25,969 nucleotides of DNA from JBDRGD01 sp043818095 (GTDB lineage Bacteria > Chloroflexota > Dehalococcoidia > Dehalococcoidales > RBG-16-60-22). The position numbers and the translations under genes are program-made. Positions 7,176 through 13,607 of the stretch are shown in pieces. Location of the stretch: NCBI GenBank assembly GCA_043818095.1, contig JBDRGD010000108.1:1-25969 (forward strand), written 5' to 3'. The number at the start of each line of letters is the position of its first letter. Within the stretch, counting starts at the first letter, position 1. Under the pieces are notes generated by a model, which worked only from the letters and a program-made list of their open reading frames with translations, searched no databases and was not told the DNA's origin.

Positions 7176-7955
7176 TTAACTGCCCGGGGAGTTTTCCGCA
7201 GTCTCCGGAGGGGACGGGCTTTCGCCTGCCTCGTCAGTCTTTTCGCCTACCAGCTCCGCGTATTCCAGGGGGTGTTCCTCCATCATCTTTTCCCGGGAGA
7301 TCTTGCCGGTGAAAATGGTGGTATCGGCGGGGAAGACACCGGGGCGGAAGATAACGTCATAGAGGTGCCAGATAACGATAACCAGCACCGCCAGGGTTGC
7401 CTCGTAGCCGTGGAACTCCACCGCCGCCGCCACGAACTCCCCCGGGAGGAAGCGGGTGACCGCTACCGGGAAAGCCAGAAAAAAGCCGGTGACCATGATG
7501 ACCGTGCCGCCGATGATGAGCCCCCAGTATTCGAACTTCTGCCGGTAGTCGAAACGTCCGAACTGGGGGTGTTTTTCCGCCAGCCCGAAAGCGTACCGCA
7601 GGGAACTGACGACATCCTGGAAGTCCCGGAAGGTGGGCACCATCGTCATCTTCCGGTGCCTGATGAAGAAGGAGTAGATGAACGTGCCGATATGATAGAC
7701 CGCGCTCAAGGTGAAGACGGCGCCGAAGGCACGGTGGATCAGGCGCGTATACTCGATGCCTCCCAGGCTCAGGATAACCCACTCTCCCCACCCTGCGGTA
7801 GAAAAGCGCTGGGCGAGCCCGGTGACGGAAAGCACGATGAAGGTAATCATCAGCACGATGTGCTCGATGCGCTGGCTGACACTGAACCTGATGAAGTAGT
7901 CCCCCGCCTTCTTCTGCGGGATGGCTGCTCCGCGTGTTACTTCTGCCGCTGCCAT
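7176..7955 (-). CDS. Cytochrome b subunit (b561/FdhI-type), partner of multihaem cytochrome
   Basis: A 259-residue membrane protein with about four to five hydrophobic helices. Histidines placed for haem b ligation are H32 (start of helix 1), H74 and H88 (helix 2 region), H182 and H197 (last helices), fitting a di-haem cytochrome b of the formate dehydrogenase gamma or Ni/Fe-hydrogenase b type. A charged soluble tail follows from about residue 210. GGAGG lies six bases before the ATG. The gene begins 14 bases after the 11-haem cytochrome gene. Together they look like a quinone-linked electron-transfer module: the cytochrome b exchanges electrons with the quinone pool and hands them to, or takes them from, the outward-facing haem chain. 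Confidence 0.87.
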   Translation of the reverse strand: MAAAEVTRGAAIPQKKAGDYFIRFSVSQRIEHIVLMITFIVLSVTGLAQRFSTAGWGEWVILSLGGIEYTRLIHRAFGAVFTLSAVYHIGTFIYSFFIRHRKMTMVPTFRDFQDVVSSLRYAFGLAEKHPQFGRFDYRQKFEYWGLIIGGTVIMVTGFFLAFPVAVTRFLPGEFVAAAVEFHGYEATLAVLVIVIWHLYDVIFRPGVFPADTTIFTGKISREKMMEEHPLEYAELVGEKTDEAGESPSPPETAENSPGS

Positions 7956-7969
7956 GCGTCCTCCGTTTT

Positions 7970-9274
7970 CTATCTGTTAGTAATGCGGCGCCACAGGTCC
8001 AGCAGGACGTGCGCGGAAAGCCCCACCAGCATGAAGGGGATGAGTATCCGGTAGAACCAGCGCACGAAGAAAATCAGCGGCGCCCGGGTGATGCTCGGCT
8101 CGTAGTGGGAGAGCCAGGCGGAAGGGAAATTCACGCCAACGTTCTCATGGCACTTGCCGCAGGTGCTCACCAGGTTCTCCTTGATTACCGGCGAACTGGG
8201 ACTGTCGACCGCCCGGATGTCATGGATTCCGTGGCAGTCCGTGCAGACCGCCTCCTGCACCCAGATATCCCGGTCCTGCTTTTCCACGAGGGCGACGGTG
8301 CGCCCGTGGAAATCATTCAAATAGGTCTTGACCACGTTGGGGGAGATGCCGTAATTCGACATCAGCTGCGCGTTGCTGTGACAGTTACTGCAAAGCTGCA
8401 CGGACTCCAGGCGGAAAGACGCCGTACGGGGGTCCGCGATGGTATGGGACTGGTGACAGTCCGTGCAGACGGGGACATCAAGGTTGTTCTCCTCGAGGGC
8501 CGTCCCGTGGACGCTGCCGATATATTCCTGGTATATCTCCTGGTGACACTGCGAGCAGGTCTGGGAAATCCTGGCGCGGGGCTGGGACGGCGGGGTGACG
8601 TCATGCGCCCCGTGGCAGTCGGTGCAGAGGGGTGTCTCCAGGTCGCCGGAAGAGAGCAGAGTGTAATGGATGCTGTCCAGGGTCTTGGTATAGTTATCAA
8701 AGTGACACTTCTTGCACAGCTCGTATTGGGCGATGTTGTACTCCCGGCGGCTGGCAATCTCGCGCGCGAGGTGGGGAAAGCCCGTGATGGAACTGTGACA
8801 GTCCGTGCAGAGGAGCTTGTCTCCATGAACGGAGGCGCTGTATTCCGGGGTAGAAACTGTCAGCGGCAGGGTCTCTCCGTCCGCCAGGGTCATGCTGAGT
8901 CCCGGCTGGCCGTGGCACTGCATGCAGTCGTTCCCCGCCGGGGTTGCCACGGGTGCCGCGGGAACAGGTGGCGGGGAGGTCGCCGGCGAGGATGGCGGAG
9001 GTGGTGCGGGCGCGGGAACGGGTGCTGGAACAGGCGCAGGTGCGGGCGCCGGGGCATGACATGCCGCGCAGGAACTTTCATTGTAGCTGGAATGGTCCGC
9101 CGGTGACGGCACCGGCCCGCTGGTGCTGTGGCAGAGCAGGCACTTTTCCTGTCCGGCGATAGGATGAGGTGTCGGAGGCGGCCCGTCCGCCGCCACTGCC
9201 AGGCGAGGCAGTGATAGCCCCAGGAGAAGCAAAATACCGAAGGCGATGCTTACCGCTTTCCTAAGTCCGGTCAA
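7970..9274 (-). CDS. Membrane-anchored 11-haem cytochrome c
   Basis: A 434-residue protein with an N-terminal signal peptide (hydrophobic 8-28, cleavage likely after AVA) and a C-terminal membrane helix (about 397-428) ending in positive residues. Eleven CxxCH motifs start at residues 45, 69, 117, 156, 187, 217, 240, 270, 295, 344 and 372. Hinge sequences such as 'CTDCHGAHD' resemble NrfA/cytochrome c554-type haem packing. Haems 1-2 form a small separate domain joined to haems 3-11 by a 40-residue proline/alanine linker (74-113). The protein would sit outside the cytoplasmic membrane and conduct electrons to or from the cytochrome b encoded next. It may serve a terminal reductase, a periplasmic oxidase partner or extracellular electron transfer. 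Confidence 0.92.
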   Translation of the reverse strand: MTGLRKAVSIAFGILLLLGLSLPRLAVAADGPPPTPHPIAGQEKCLLCHSTSGPVPSPADHSSYNESSCAACHAPAPAPAPVPAPVPAPAPPPPSSPATSPPPVPAAPVATPAGNDCMQCHGQPGLSMTLADGETLPLTVSTPEYSASVHGDKLLCTDCHSSITGFPHLAREIASRREYNIAQYELCKKCHFDNYTKTLDSIHYTLLSSGDLETPLCTDCHGAHDVTPPSQPRARISQTCSQCHQEIYQEYIGSVHGTALEENNLDVPVCTDCHQSHTIADPRTASFRLESVQLCSNCHSNAQLMSNYGISPNVVKTYLNDFHGRTVALVEKQDRDIWVQEAVCTDCHGIHDIRAVDSPSSPVIKENLVSTCGKCHENVGVNFPSAWLSHYEPSITRAPLIFFVRWFYRILIPFMLVGLSAHVLLDLWRRITNR

Positions 9275-9319
9275 GGCTGTACTCCTATCTCTTGGAATAG
9301 CCCCCCGCGACCCCTCCGC

Positions 9320-9328
9320 ATTGTAGCA
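9320..9328 (-). promoter_or_regulatory. Extended -10 promoter of the cytochrome operon
   Basis: The minus strand reads TGCTACAAT, an extended -10, with the start codon of the 11-haem cytochrome about 45 bases downstream. The same nine bases recur before pstC (22511-22519). No strong -35 is present; the upstream region is the large inverted repeat at 9326-9367. Confidence 0.5.
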
Positions 9329-9367
9329 CAGGGGGAAACCTTCGGTAAAGCGGCGTTTCCCCCGTGC
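9326..9367. repeat. Inverted repeat between small membrane protein and cytochrome operon
   Basis: The arms 9326-9339 (GCACAGGGGGAAAC) and 9355-9367 (GTTTCCCCCGTGC) pair over 13 bp with a single bulged base and a 15-base loop. It begins 24 bases after the stop of the upstream minus-strand gene and overlaps the first three bases of the extended -10 of the cytochrome operon. It has no T-run on either strand. It could be a terminator without a U-tract, an operator, or both. Confidence 0.6.
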
Positions 9368-9390
9368 CGTATCTTTCCTGTGAGCGGGAA

Positions 9391-9816
9391 TTACTGCTCA
9401 CCACGCTGCTTCCGTTTGGCGATTTCGCCCTCCAACGCCTTCATTTCATCATCCGTTTTGGCGCCCGGTTTCTTCCCCGCTTTGCCGTCCCGGTGGGTGA
9501 AGTAGGCCCTTCCCGGCTGGTAGTCGACGGCGAACAGCTGCGCCACGCGGCGCTCCAGCGCCCGCGCACCCTGCCAGAGCCGGTACGCAATGAAGCCGAC
9601 AGCTCCGATGACGCCCACGAAGGGGAGGAAGATGATGAATACCAGCCCGGTGAGGGGCCCGAAAACCACTGCCAGAGCCGAGGGGACCTTCAGGTACTTC
9701 ACGTCGGGTTTTCCGGGGAGCACGCCCGCCCCTTCACGGAGCTGGATGAATTCCCCGCTGGACAGGTTCAGGTAAACACCGCGTGGCCCTTTTTCTGTTC
9801 CCATGTAGCGTTTCAT
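9391..9816 (-). CDS. Small membrane protein of unknown function
   Basis: A 141-residue protein not recognised as a known family. The first 45 residues are polar ('GVYLNLSSGEFIQL'). A long hydrophobic stretch at about 46-80, possibly two helices with a short turn, is followed by a charged tail rich in lysine, arginine and glutamate, so the protein is probably a membrane-tethered cytoplasmic or surface polypeptide. The ATG at 9816 has AAGGAGG seven bases upstream, which favours it over an in-frame start 24 bases earlier. It stands alone between the response regulator and the cytochrome operon, all on the minus strand. Confidence 0.7.
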   Translation of the reverse strand: MKRYMGTEKGPRGVYLNLSSGEFIQLREGAGVLPGKPDVKYLKVPSALAVVFGPLTGLVFIIFLPFVGVIGAVGFIAYRLWQGARALERRVAQLFAVDYQPGRAYFTHRDGKAGKKPGAKTDDEMKALEGEIAKRKQRGEQ

Positions 9817-9884
9817 TTCCGCCCTCCTTCCTGAAACCACCGCCCGGCTTTGCCGGAATGTTCCGTGATTTCAGTCTCAAGTAC

Positions 9885-9941
9885 ATTTTAACGGACGGAA
9901 GGGCTGCCGGGTATCGGTCATATGCCCTAGTTTCGCCCTAG
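9885..9941 (-). promoter_or_regulatory. Promoter region with CTAGGGC direct repeat upstream of the small membrane protein
   Basis: On the minus strand a TAAAAT -10 lies at 9885-9890. Two copies of CTAGGGC lie further upstream, at 9935-9941 and 9924-9930, spaced 11 bp or one helical turn. They would lie near -46 to -63 relative to the expected transcription start, a usual activator position. The response regulator encoded just upstream is an obvious but unproven candidate to bind them. Confidence 0.35.
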
Positions 9942-9986
9942 CAATAGTGTATCTGCCGTAGAAACCGGGTAAAAGGAGGCGCCGGA

Positions 9987-10646
9987 CTAAGTATCCGCCT
10001 GTACCAGGCCCAGGCGGATGGCATACTTGATGAGGTCCGCGCGGTTATGAAAATCGAGCTTCTCCATGATATTCGCCCGGTGCGTCATCACGGTCTTGAT
10101 ACTCAGGCTGAGGGTATCGGCAATCTGGCGGCTGGTGTAACCCTCCGCGATAAGCCGGAAGACCATTTTCTCCCGGTCGCTGAGACGGTCATACAGGGTA
10201 TCGTCCCGGGTCGTCTCCGGGTGCTCCAGGTATCCCTTGATGACTTTATCGGCGATGGCGGGGTCGATAAACGATTTTCCACGGAAGACGGCGCGGACCG
10301 CCGCCAGGAGGTCGCCCCCCACCGCTTTCTTAAGGACGTAGCCCGCCGCCCCGGCTTTAAGGAAGCGGAAGATATACTCGCTGTCATCATACTGGGTCAG
10401 CACCACCACCTTGGTCTTCGGCTGGCTCTTCATGATTTCCATGGTGGCCTCCAGCCCGCCCAGGCCCGGCATGGCGATATCCATCAGCACCACGTCCGGC
10501 GTCAGCCGCTCCACCTGGCTGATGGTCTCCCGTCCGTCCGCCGCCTCGCCGACCACCTCGATATCGTCGTGGGCCGCCAGTATCATCCGTATCCCCTCCC
10601 GGACGATGGCATGGTCATCCGCGATGAGCACTCTAACCTTTGGCAT
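9987..10646 (-). CDS. NarL/FixJ-family response regulator
   Basis: A 219-residue protein with an N-terminal receiver domain (1-120) and a C-terminal LuxR-type helix-turn-helix (about 150-212). The acidic pocket D10-D11 and the phospho-acceptor D56 in 'VVLMDIAMPG' are present, as are the conserved threonine in 'VVLTQYDD' and lysine in 'YVLKKA'. The output domain shows 'LSDREKMVFRLIAEGYTSRQIA' features and the recognition-helix block 'SIKTVMTHRANIMEKL'. Its start overlaps the end of the histidine kinase gene by 14 bases, so the two are cotranscribed and coupled. It is the cognate DNA-binding partner of that kinase. Its targets cannot be read directly; nearby candidates are the small membrane protein and the cytochrome operon downstream. 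Confidence 0.93.
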   Translation of the reverse strand: MPKVRVLIADDHAIVREGIRMILAAHDDIEVVGEAADGRETISQVERLTPDVVLMDIAMPGLGGLEATMEIMKSQPKTKVVVLTQYDDSEYIFRFLKAGAAGYVLKKAVGGDLLAAVRAVFRGKSFIDPAIADKVIKGYLEHPETTRDDTLYDRLSDREKMVFRLIAEGYTSRQIADTLSLSIKTVMTHRANIMEKLDFHNRADLIKYAIRLGLVQADT

Positions 10647-12426
10647 TATCTCCGCTCACCTCACCCAGGGGCACCTCCACGGTGATATGCGTCCCGCTAC
10701 CCGGCTGCGCCTCAACGCGGAAGCTGCCCCCGATTAACTCGATACGTTCCCGCATCCCCATCAGGCCGACGCCCTCGTTCTCCTGCGCCGGCTGGCTCAA
10801 TATCACCGTATCAAAACCCCTGCCGTCATCCTCAATCTCCAGTGACACCGCTTTCTTTTTAAATTCCAGGCTGATGAGGACGTTGTGCGCCTGGGCGTGC
10901 CTGGCAATGTTGTTCATGGCTTCCTGCGCCACCCGGAAAAGGGCGATTTCCACCTGCGGCGGCAGATCCCTTTCCTCCCCGCCGACCTCCACGCGTGCCC
11001 TGGTGCCCGTCTGCCCCAGCCGGTTCTGCGCGTACCAGCGCAGCGCGGACAGCAGCCCCAGGTCATCCAGCACGGAGGGACGCAGGTCAAAGATAAGCTT
11101 GTGAACGTTGTCCAGGGTATTTACCGCCAGGCTCCGGATGTCCGGGAGCATGCGCTTGATTTTCCCCGGGTCGTCATCAGGTACCGCCGCGGCGGCTTCC
11201 AGCTTCATCACCAGGCCCAGCAGGGACTGCGTCGTTTCATCGTGAAGCTCCCGCGCTACCCTCTTGCGCTCTTCCTCCTGGACAAGGAGTATCTTCTGGA
11301 GGAGCTGGCCACGCGCCGCATCTTTGCCCGCTATCTCACGGTAAGAGTCATGGAGCTGGCGCGTCCGCTCCTCAATCTTGGCTTCCAGCTGCCGGTTCCA
11401 CTCCTGAATCTCTTCCAGCGATTTCTTAAGCTCGACCCTCATGGCGTCGAAGCTCCGCCCGAGGTCGCCAATCTCGTCGCTGCCGAGAGCGGGCACCGGC
11501 TGGAGGAGATTACCCCGGGAGATGTTCTGCGCCGCCCTCTTCAGCTGGCCGATGGGTTTGACCAGGCTCGCCGCCATGCCCCAGCTGAGGAAAAAGACGA
11601 TGACGGTCGCCAGTGCTCCCGCGATGATAAAGGTAAACTCCAGCGTGCGCACCGGGGCAAGGGCTTCCGCGCGGGACTGGCTGACCGCCACGGACCAGGA
11701 TGCGCCGGGCAGGCGCACTATCTCGGTCAGGACTTCCTCGCCACGGCTCCTCCCCTCGTTTTGCAGCAGATGCAGCGGGTCGCTGCTGGCGAGTATCACG
11801 CCGTTGCGGTCAATCACGTCAATCGCGCCGGTCTCTCCCAGGCTCACCGGAAGAATAAGCTGCCGCAGCGTGTTGCCGGCGACGTTCACCTGGCCCCCTA
11901 CCAGCCCGGCAATCTGCCCTGCCTGGTCGCGCAGGGGGCTGATAATGAAAACCACGCTCTCACCTTGAACGCCGAGGCGGAAAACATCGGAAATCACCGA
12001 CCGCTTGCTGTCCAGGACCTGCCGCACTGTGGCGAAACTACCGATAAGGCTGCCCTCGAACGCCGGGCGCGGCGGCTCCGCCAGCAGGACCCTGCCCTGG
12101 GGGTCGGCGATGAACACGGTATCGAAGATAGAGCCGAGGTAGGCGCTGTGCAGAGCTTTCCGTTCCGGCTCCGGGTCGGCGTCGGCGATGTTGACACCGG
12201 AAGCGAACTGGATGTCCTCCAGGTGCGCCTGGTTCTGGCGGAGGATGTAGTCCAGGTGGCTGCTGACTGCCTGGGCCAGCGCCTGGTTCTCATTGGAGAC
12301 ACGCTGCAGGCTCTGCTGGACCGCCAGTATCCCGGAAATCGCCAGGGCAATCAGCACCGGGAGCATGGTCACGGTGACCAGGAGGAGTATTCTCCTGCCG
12401 ATGTTGGACTTCAGAATGGTGTCCAA
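10633..12426 (-). CDS. Sensor histidine kinase, Cache-HAMP-HisKA_3
   Basis: A 597-residue membrane kinase of the NarX/DesK class. An N-terminal helix (about 12-34) and a second helix (264-286) bracket a roughly 230-residue extracytoplasmic sensor that looks like a double-Cache domain ('VFIADPQGRVLL', 'AIDVIDRNGVILASS'). HAMP lies at about 287-340, then a coiled coil, then HisKA_3 with the phosphorylated H395 in 'RVARELHDETTQS'. The ATP-binding domain has the N box 'EAMNNIARHAQ', G1 'DDGRGFD' and G2 'GVGLMGMRER'. The start codon is TTG at 12426 with GGGAG nine bases upstream. Cache sensors usually bind small organic molecules; the ligand here is unknown. It pairs with the overlapping response regulator. 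Confidence 0.93.
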   Translation of the reverse strand: MDTILKSNIGRRILLLVTVTMLPVLIALAISGILAVQQSLQRVSNENQALAQAVSSHLDYILRQNQAHLEDIQFASGVNIADADPEPERKALHSAYLGSIFDTVFIADPQGRVLLAEPPRPAFEGSLIGSFATVRQVLDSKRSVISDVFRLGVQGESVVFIISPLRDQAGQIAGLVGGQVNVAGNTLRQLILPVSLGETGAIDVIDRNGVILASSDPLHLLQNEGRSRGEEVLTEIVRLPGASWSVAVSQSRAEALAPVRTLEFTFIIAGALATVIVFFLSWGMAASLVKPIGQLKRAAQNISRGNLLQPVPALGSDEIGDLGRSFDAMRVELKKSLEEIQEWNRQLEAKIEERTRQLHDSYREIAGKDAARGQLLQKILLVQEEERKRVARELHDETTQSLLGLVMKLEAAAAVPDDDPGKIKRMLPDIRSLAVNTLDNVHKLIFDLRPSVLDDLGLLSALRWYAQNRLGQTGTRARVEVGGEERDLPPQVEIALFRVAQEAMNNIARHAQAHNVLISLEFKKKAVSLEIEDDGRGFDTVILSQPAQENEGVGLMGMRERIELIGGSFRVEAQPGSGTHITVEVPLGEVSGDNAKG

Positions 12427-12465
12427 TTGAATCAGCTCCCGCGCCCCGGGTAAAATTCCTGCCCT

Positions 12466-12474
12466 ATTTTACCA
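12466..12474 (-). promoter_or_regulatory. Extended -10 promoter of the two-component operon
   Basis: The minus strand reads TGGTAAAAT about 40 bases upstream of the TTG start of the kinase. The identical nine bases occur upstream of the MFS transporter at 16910-16918. No -35 match is evident. Confidence 0.5.
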
Positions 12475-12547
12475 CGAACGGAGCGCCGGCAAGCACCACC
12501 CTGCTGCGGGCGCCGGGGAGCCATCTCCGGGCCGCCCGGGAATCCCC

Positions 12548-13471
12548 TTACTCTTCTACTATTTCCTGGAGGAGCCGCTGCGCGGTAATCGCCGCCAGGG
12601 CACCGTCTCCTACCGCGGTGGCTATCTGGCAGGGCGAGCCGCTGCGCACGTCACCGGCGGCAAGGATGTAGGGGACTTCCGTCTCCATGCCGGTGTTCAC
12701 AATGACCCGCCCCTGCTCGTCCAGCGGGACGATGCCCTCAAGGTATTCGGTGTTCGGCTCGATGCCGACATCCACGAGGATGCCGTCCACCGCCAGGGTC
12801 TCTTTCTTGCCGCCGGCGTCAAGCTCCAGCGCCTTCAGGTGGTCGTTGCCGGTCATCGCGGTCACCTTGACCCCGGTGCGGATTTCCATCTTGGAATTGC
12901 TCTGCGCCCGGCTCTGCAGCAGGGCGTTCGCGGTGAGCTCCGGCGCCGCCTCGATGAGGATGACCTTGCTTGCCAGCTTGGTCATGTAAAGCGCCTCGGT
13001 CAGCCCGGCGTTGCCGCCCCCGCAGACCGCCACCACGCGGTCGGCGAACTCACCGCCGTCGCACATGGCGCAGTGGAAGACCCCTTTCCCCATGAACTCC
13101 TCCTCGCCGGGCACGCCCAGCTTCTTGCGCCGGGTGCCCGCGGCGATGATGACTACCGCGGTGGTATAGCCCTTGCCGTCAGCACAGCCCACCCAGCGGG
13201 TGCTGGAAAATAGCTCGATGCTGTTGACCTCCGCCATCTCCATCAAAAGCCCGTACTCCGCGGCCTGCTGCACCATCTCCGAGGAAAGCTGGGCGCCGGG
13301 GACCCCCTTGGCAAAGCCGGGGTAGTTTTCCACCAGCTCCAGGTTCTTGATGTAGCCCCCGAAACCCTCCTTGTCCAGCATGATGGTGCGGCGGTTGGCC
13401 TGACCGAGGTACAGCCCGGCGGTCAGCCCGGCGGGACCTCCGCCGATAATAACGGCATCATAATCAAACAT
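12548..13471 (-). CDS. Thioredoxin-disulfide-reductase-like flavoprotein lacking the NADPH motif
   Basis: A 307-residue protein, the usual length of bacterial TrxB. The FAD-binding 'GGGPAG' lies at 10-15, the redox-active pair C134-A-M-C137 at the expected place, a second nucleotide fold 'GGGNAG' at 151-156, and the C-terminal FAD block 'AAGDVRSGSPCQIATAVGDG' at 271-290. In NADPH-dependent TrxB the end of the second beta strand carries HRRxxxR; here it reads 'VILIEAAPEL' with an acidic E174. It probably uses NADH, or another donor such as ferredoxin or F420 as in some anaerobe reductases. No thioredoxin gene is adjacent. The gene stands alone with its own promoter and an approximately 80-base leader. 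Confidence 0.85.
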   Translation of the reverse strand: MFDYDAVIIGGGPAGLTAGLYLGQANRRTIMLDKEGFGGYIKNLELVENYPGFAKGVPGAQLSSEMVQQAAEYGLLMEMAEVNSIELFSSTRWVGCADGKGYTTAVVIIAAGTRRKKLGVPGEEEFMGKGVFHCAMCDGGEFADRVVAVCGGGNAGLTEALYMTKLASKVILIEAAPELTANALLQSRAQSNSKMEIRTGVKVTAMTGNDHLKALELDAGGKKETLAVDGILVDVGIEPNTEYLEGIVPLDEQGRVIVNTGMETEVPYILAAGDVRSGSPCQIATAVGDGALAAITAQRLLQEIVEE

Positions 13472-13558
13472 CTCTGGCTCCCTTCTTCTAAAACGGTGAA
13501 ACCGGCAGGCAGGTGCGGGCGCTGAATACAGGTCCCGCAGCGCGGCTGCCTTTAATAC

Positions 13559-13586
13559 TTTATATTATCCGCCGCCCCCTTTTCAA
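13559..13586 (-). promoter_or_regulatory. Promoter of the thioredoxin-reductase-like gene
   Basis: On the minus strand a TTGAAA -35 (13581-13586) and a TATAAA -10 (13559-13564) are separated by 16 bases. The start codon at 13471 leaves a leader of about 80 bases. Within that leader GGCAG and GCGGG can pair with downstream CCCGC and CTGCC, giving a nested hairpin. Confidence 0.5.
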
Positions 13587-13607
13587 GACGAGGGCAGACC
13601 GGATTGA

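Noticed and set aside
6897..8054. A 385-codon plus-strand open frame opposite the M56 and cytochrome b genes.
   Set aside because: It is rich in H, R, Q and G, as expected for an antisense shadow, and it crosses two real genes with clear motifs on the other strand.
8950..9060. Tandem-like GC-rich repeat near 9000 as a DNA repeat or CRISPR-like element.
   Set aside because: It encodes the proline/alanine linker of the cytochrome; the repetition follows from codon use.
10885..12453. A 522-codon plus-strand open frame opposite the histidine kinase.
   Set aside because: Antisense shadow of a gene with complete kinase motifs; its own translation shows no domain.
12427..12547. GC-rich complementary stretches after the thioredoxin-reductase-like gene as a terminator.
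   Set aside because: Stems are only 5-6 bp, several alternatives compete, and there is no T-run; in GC-rich DNA this is expected by chance.
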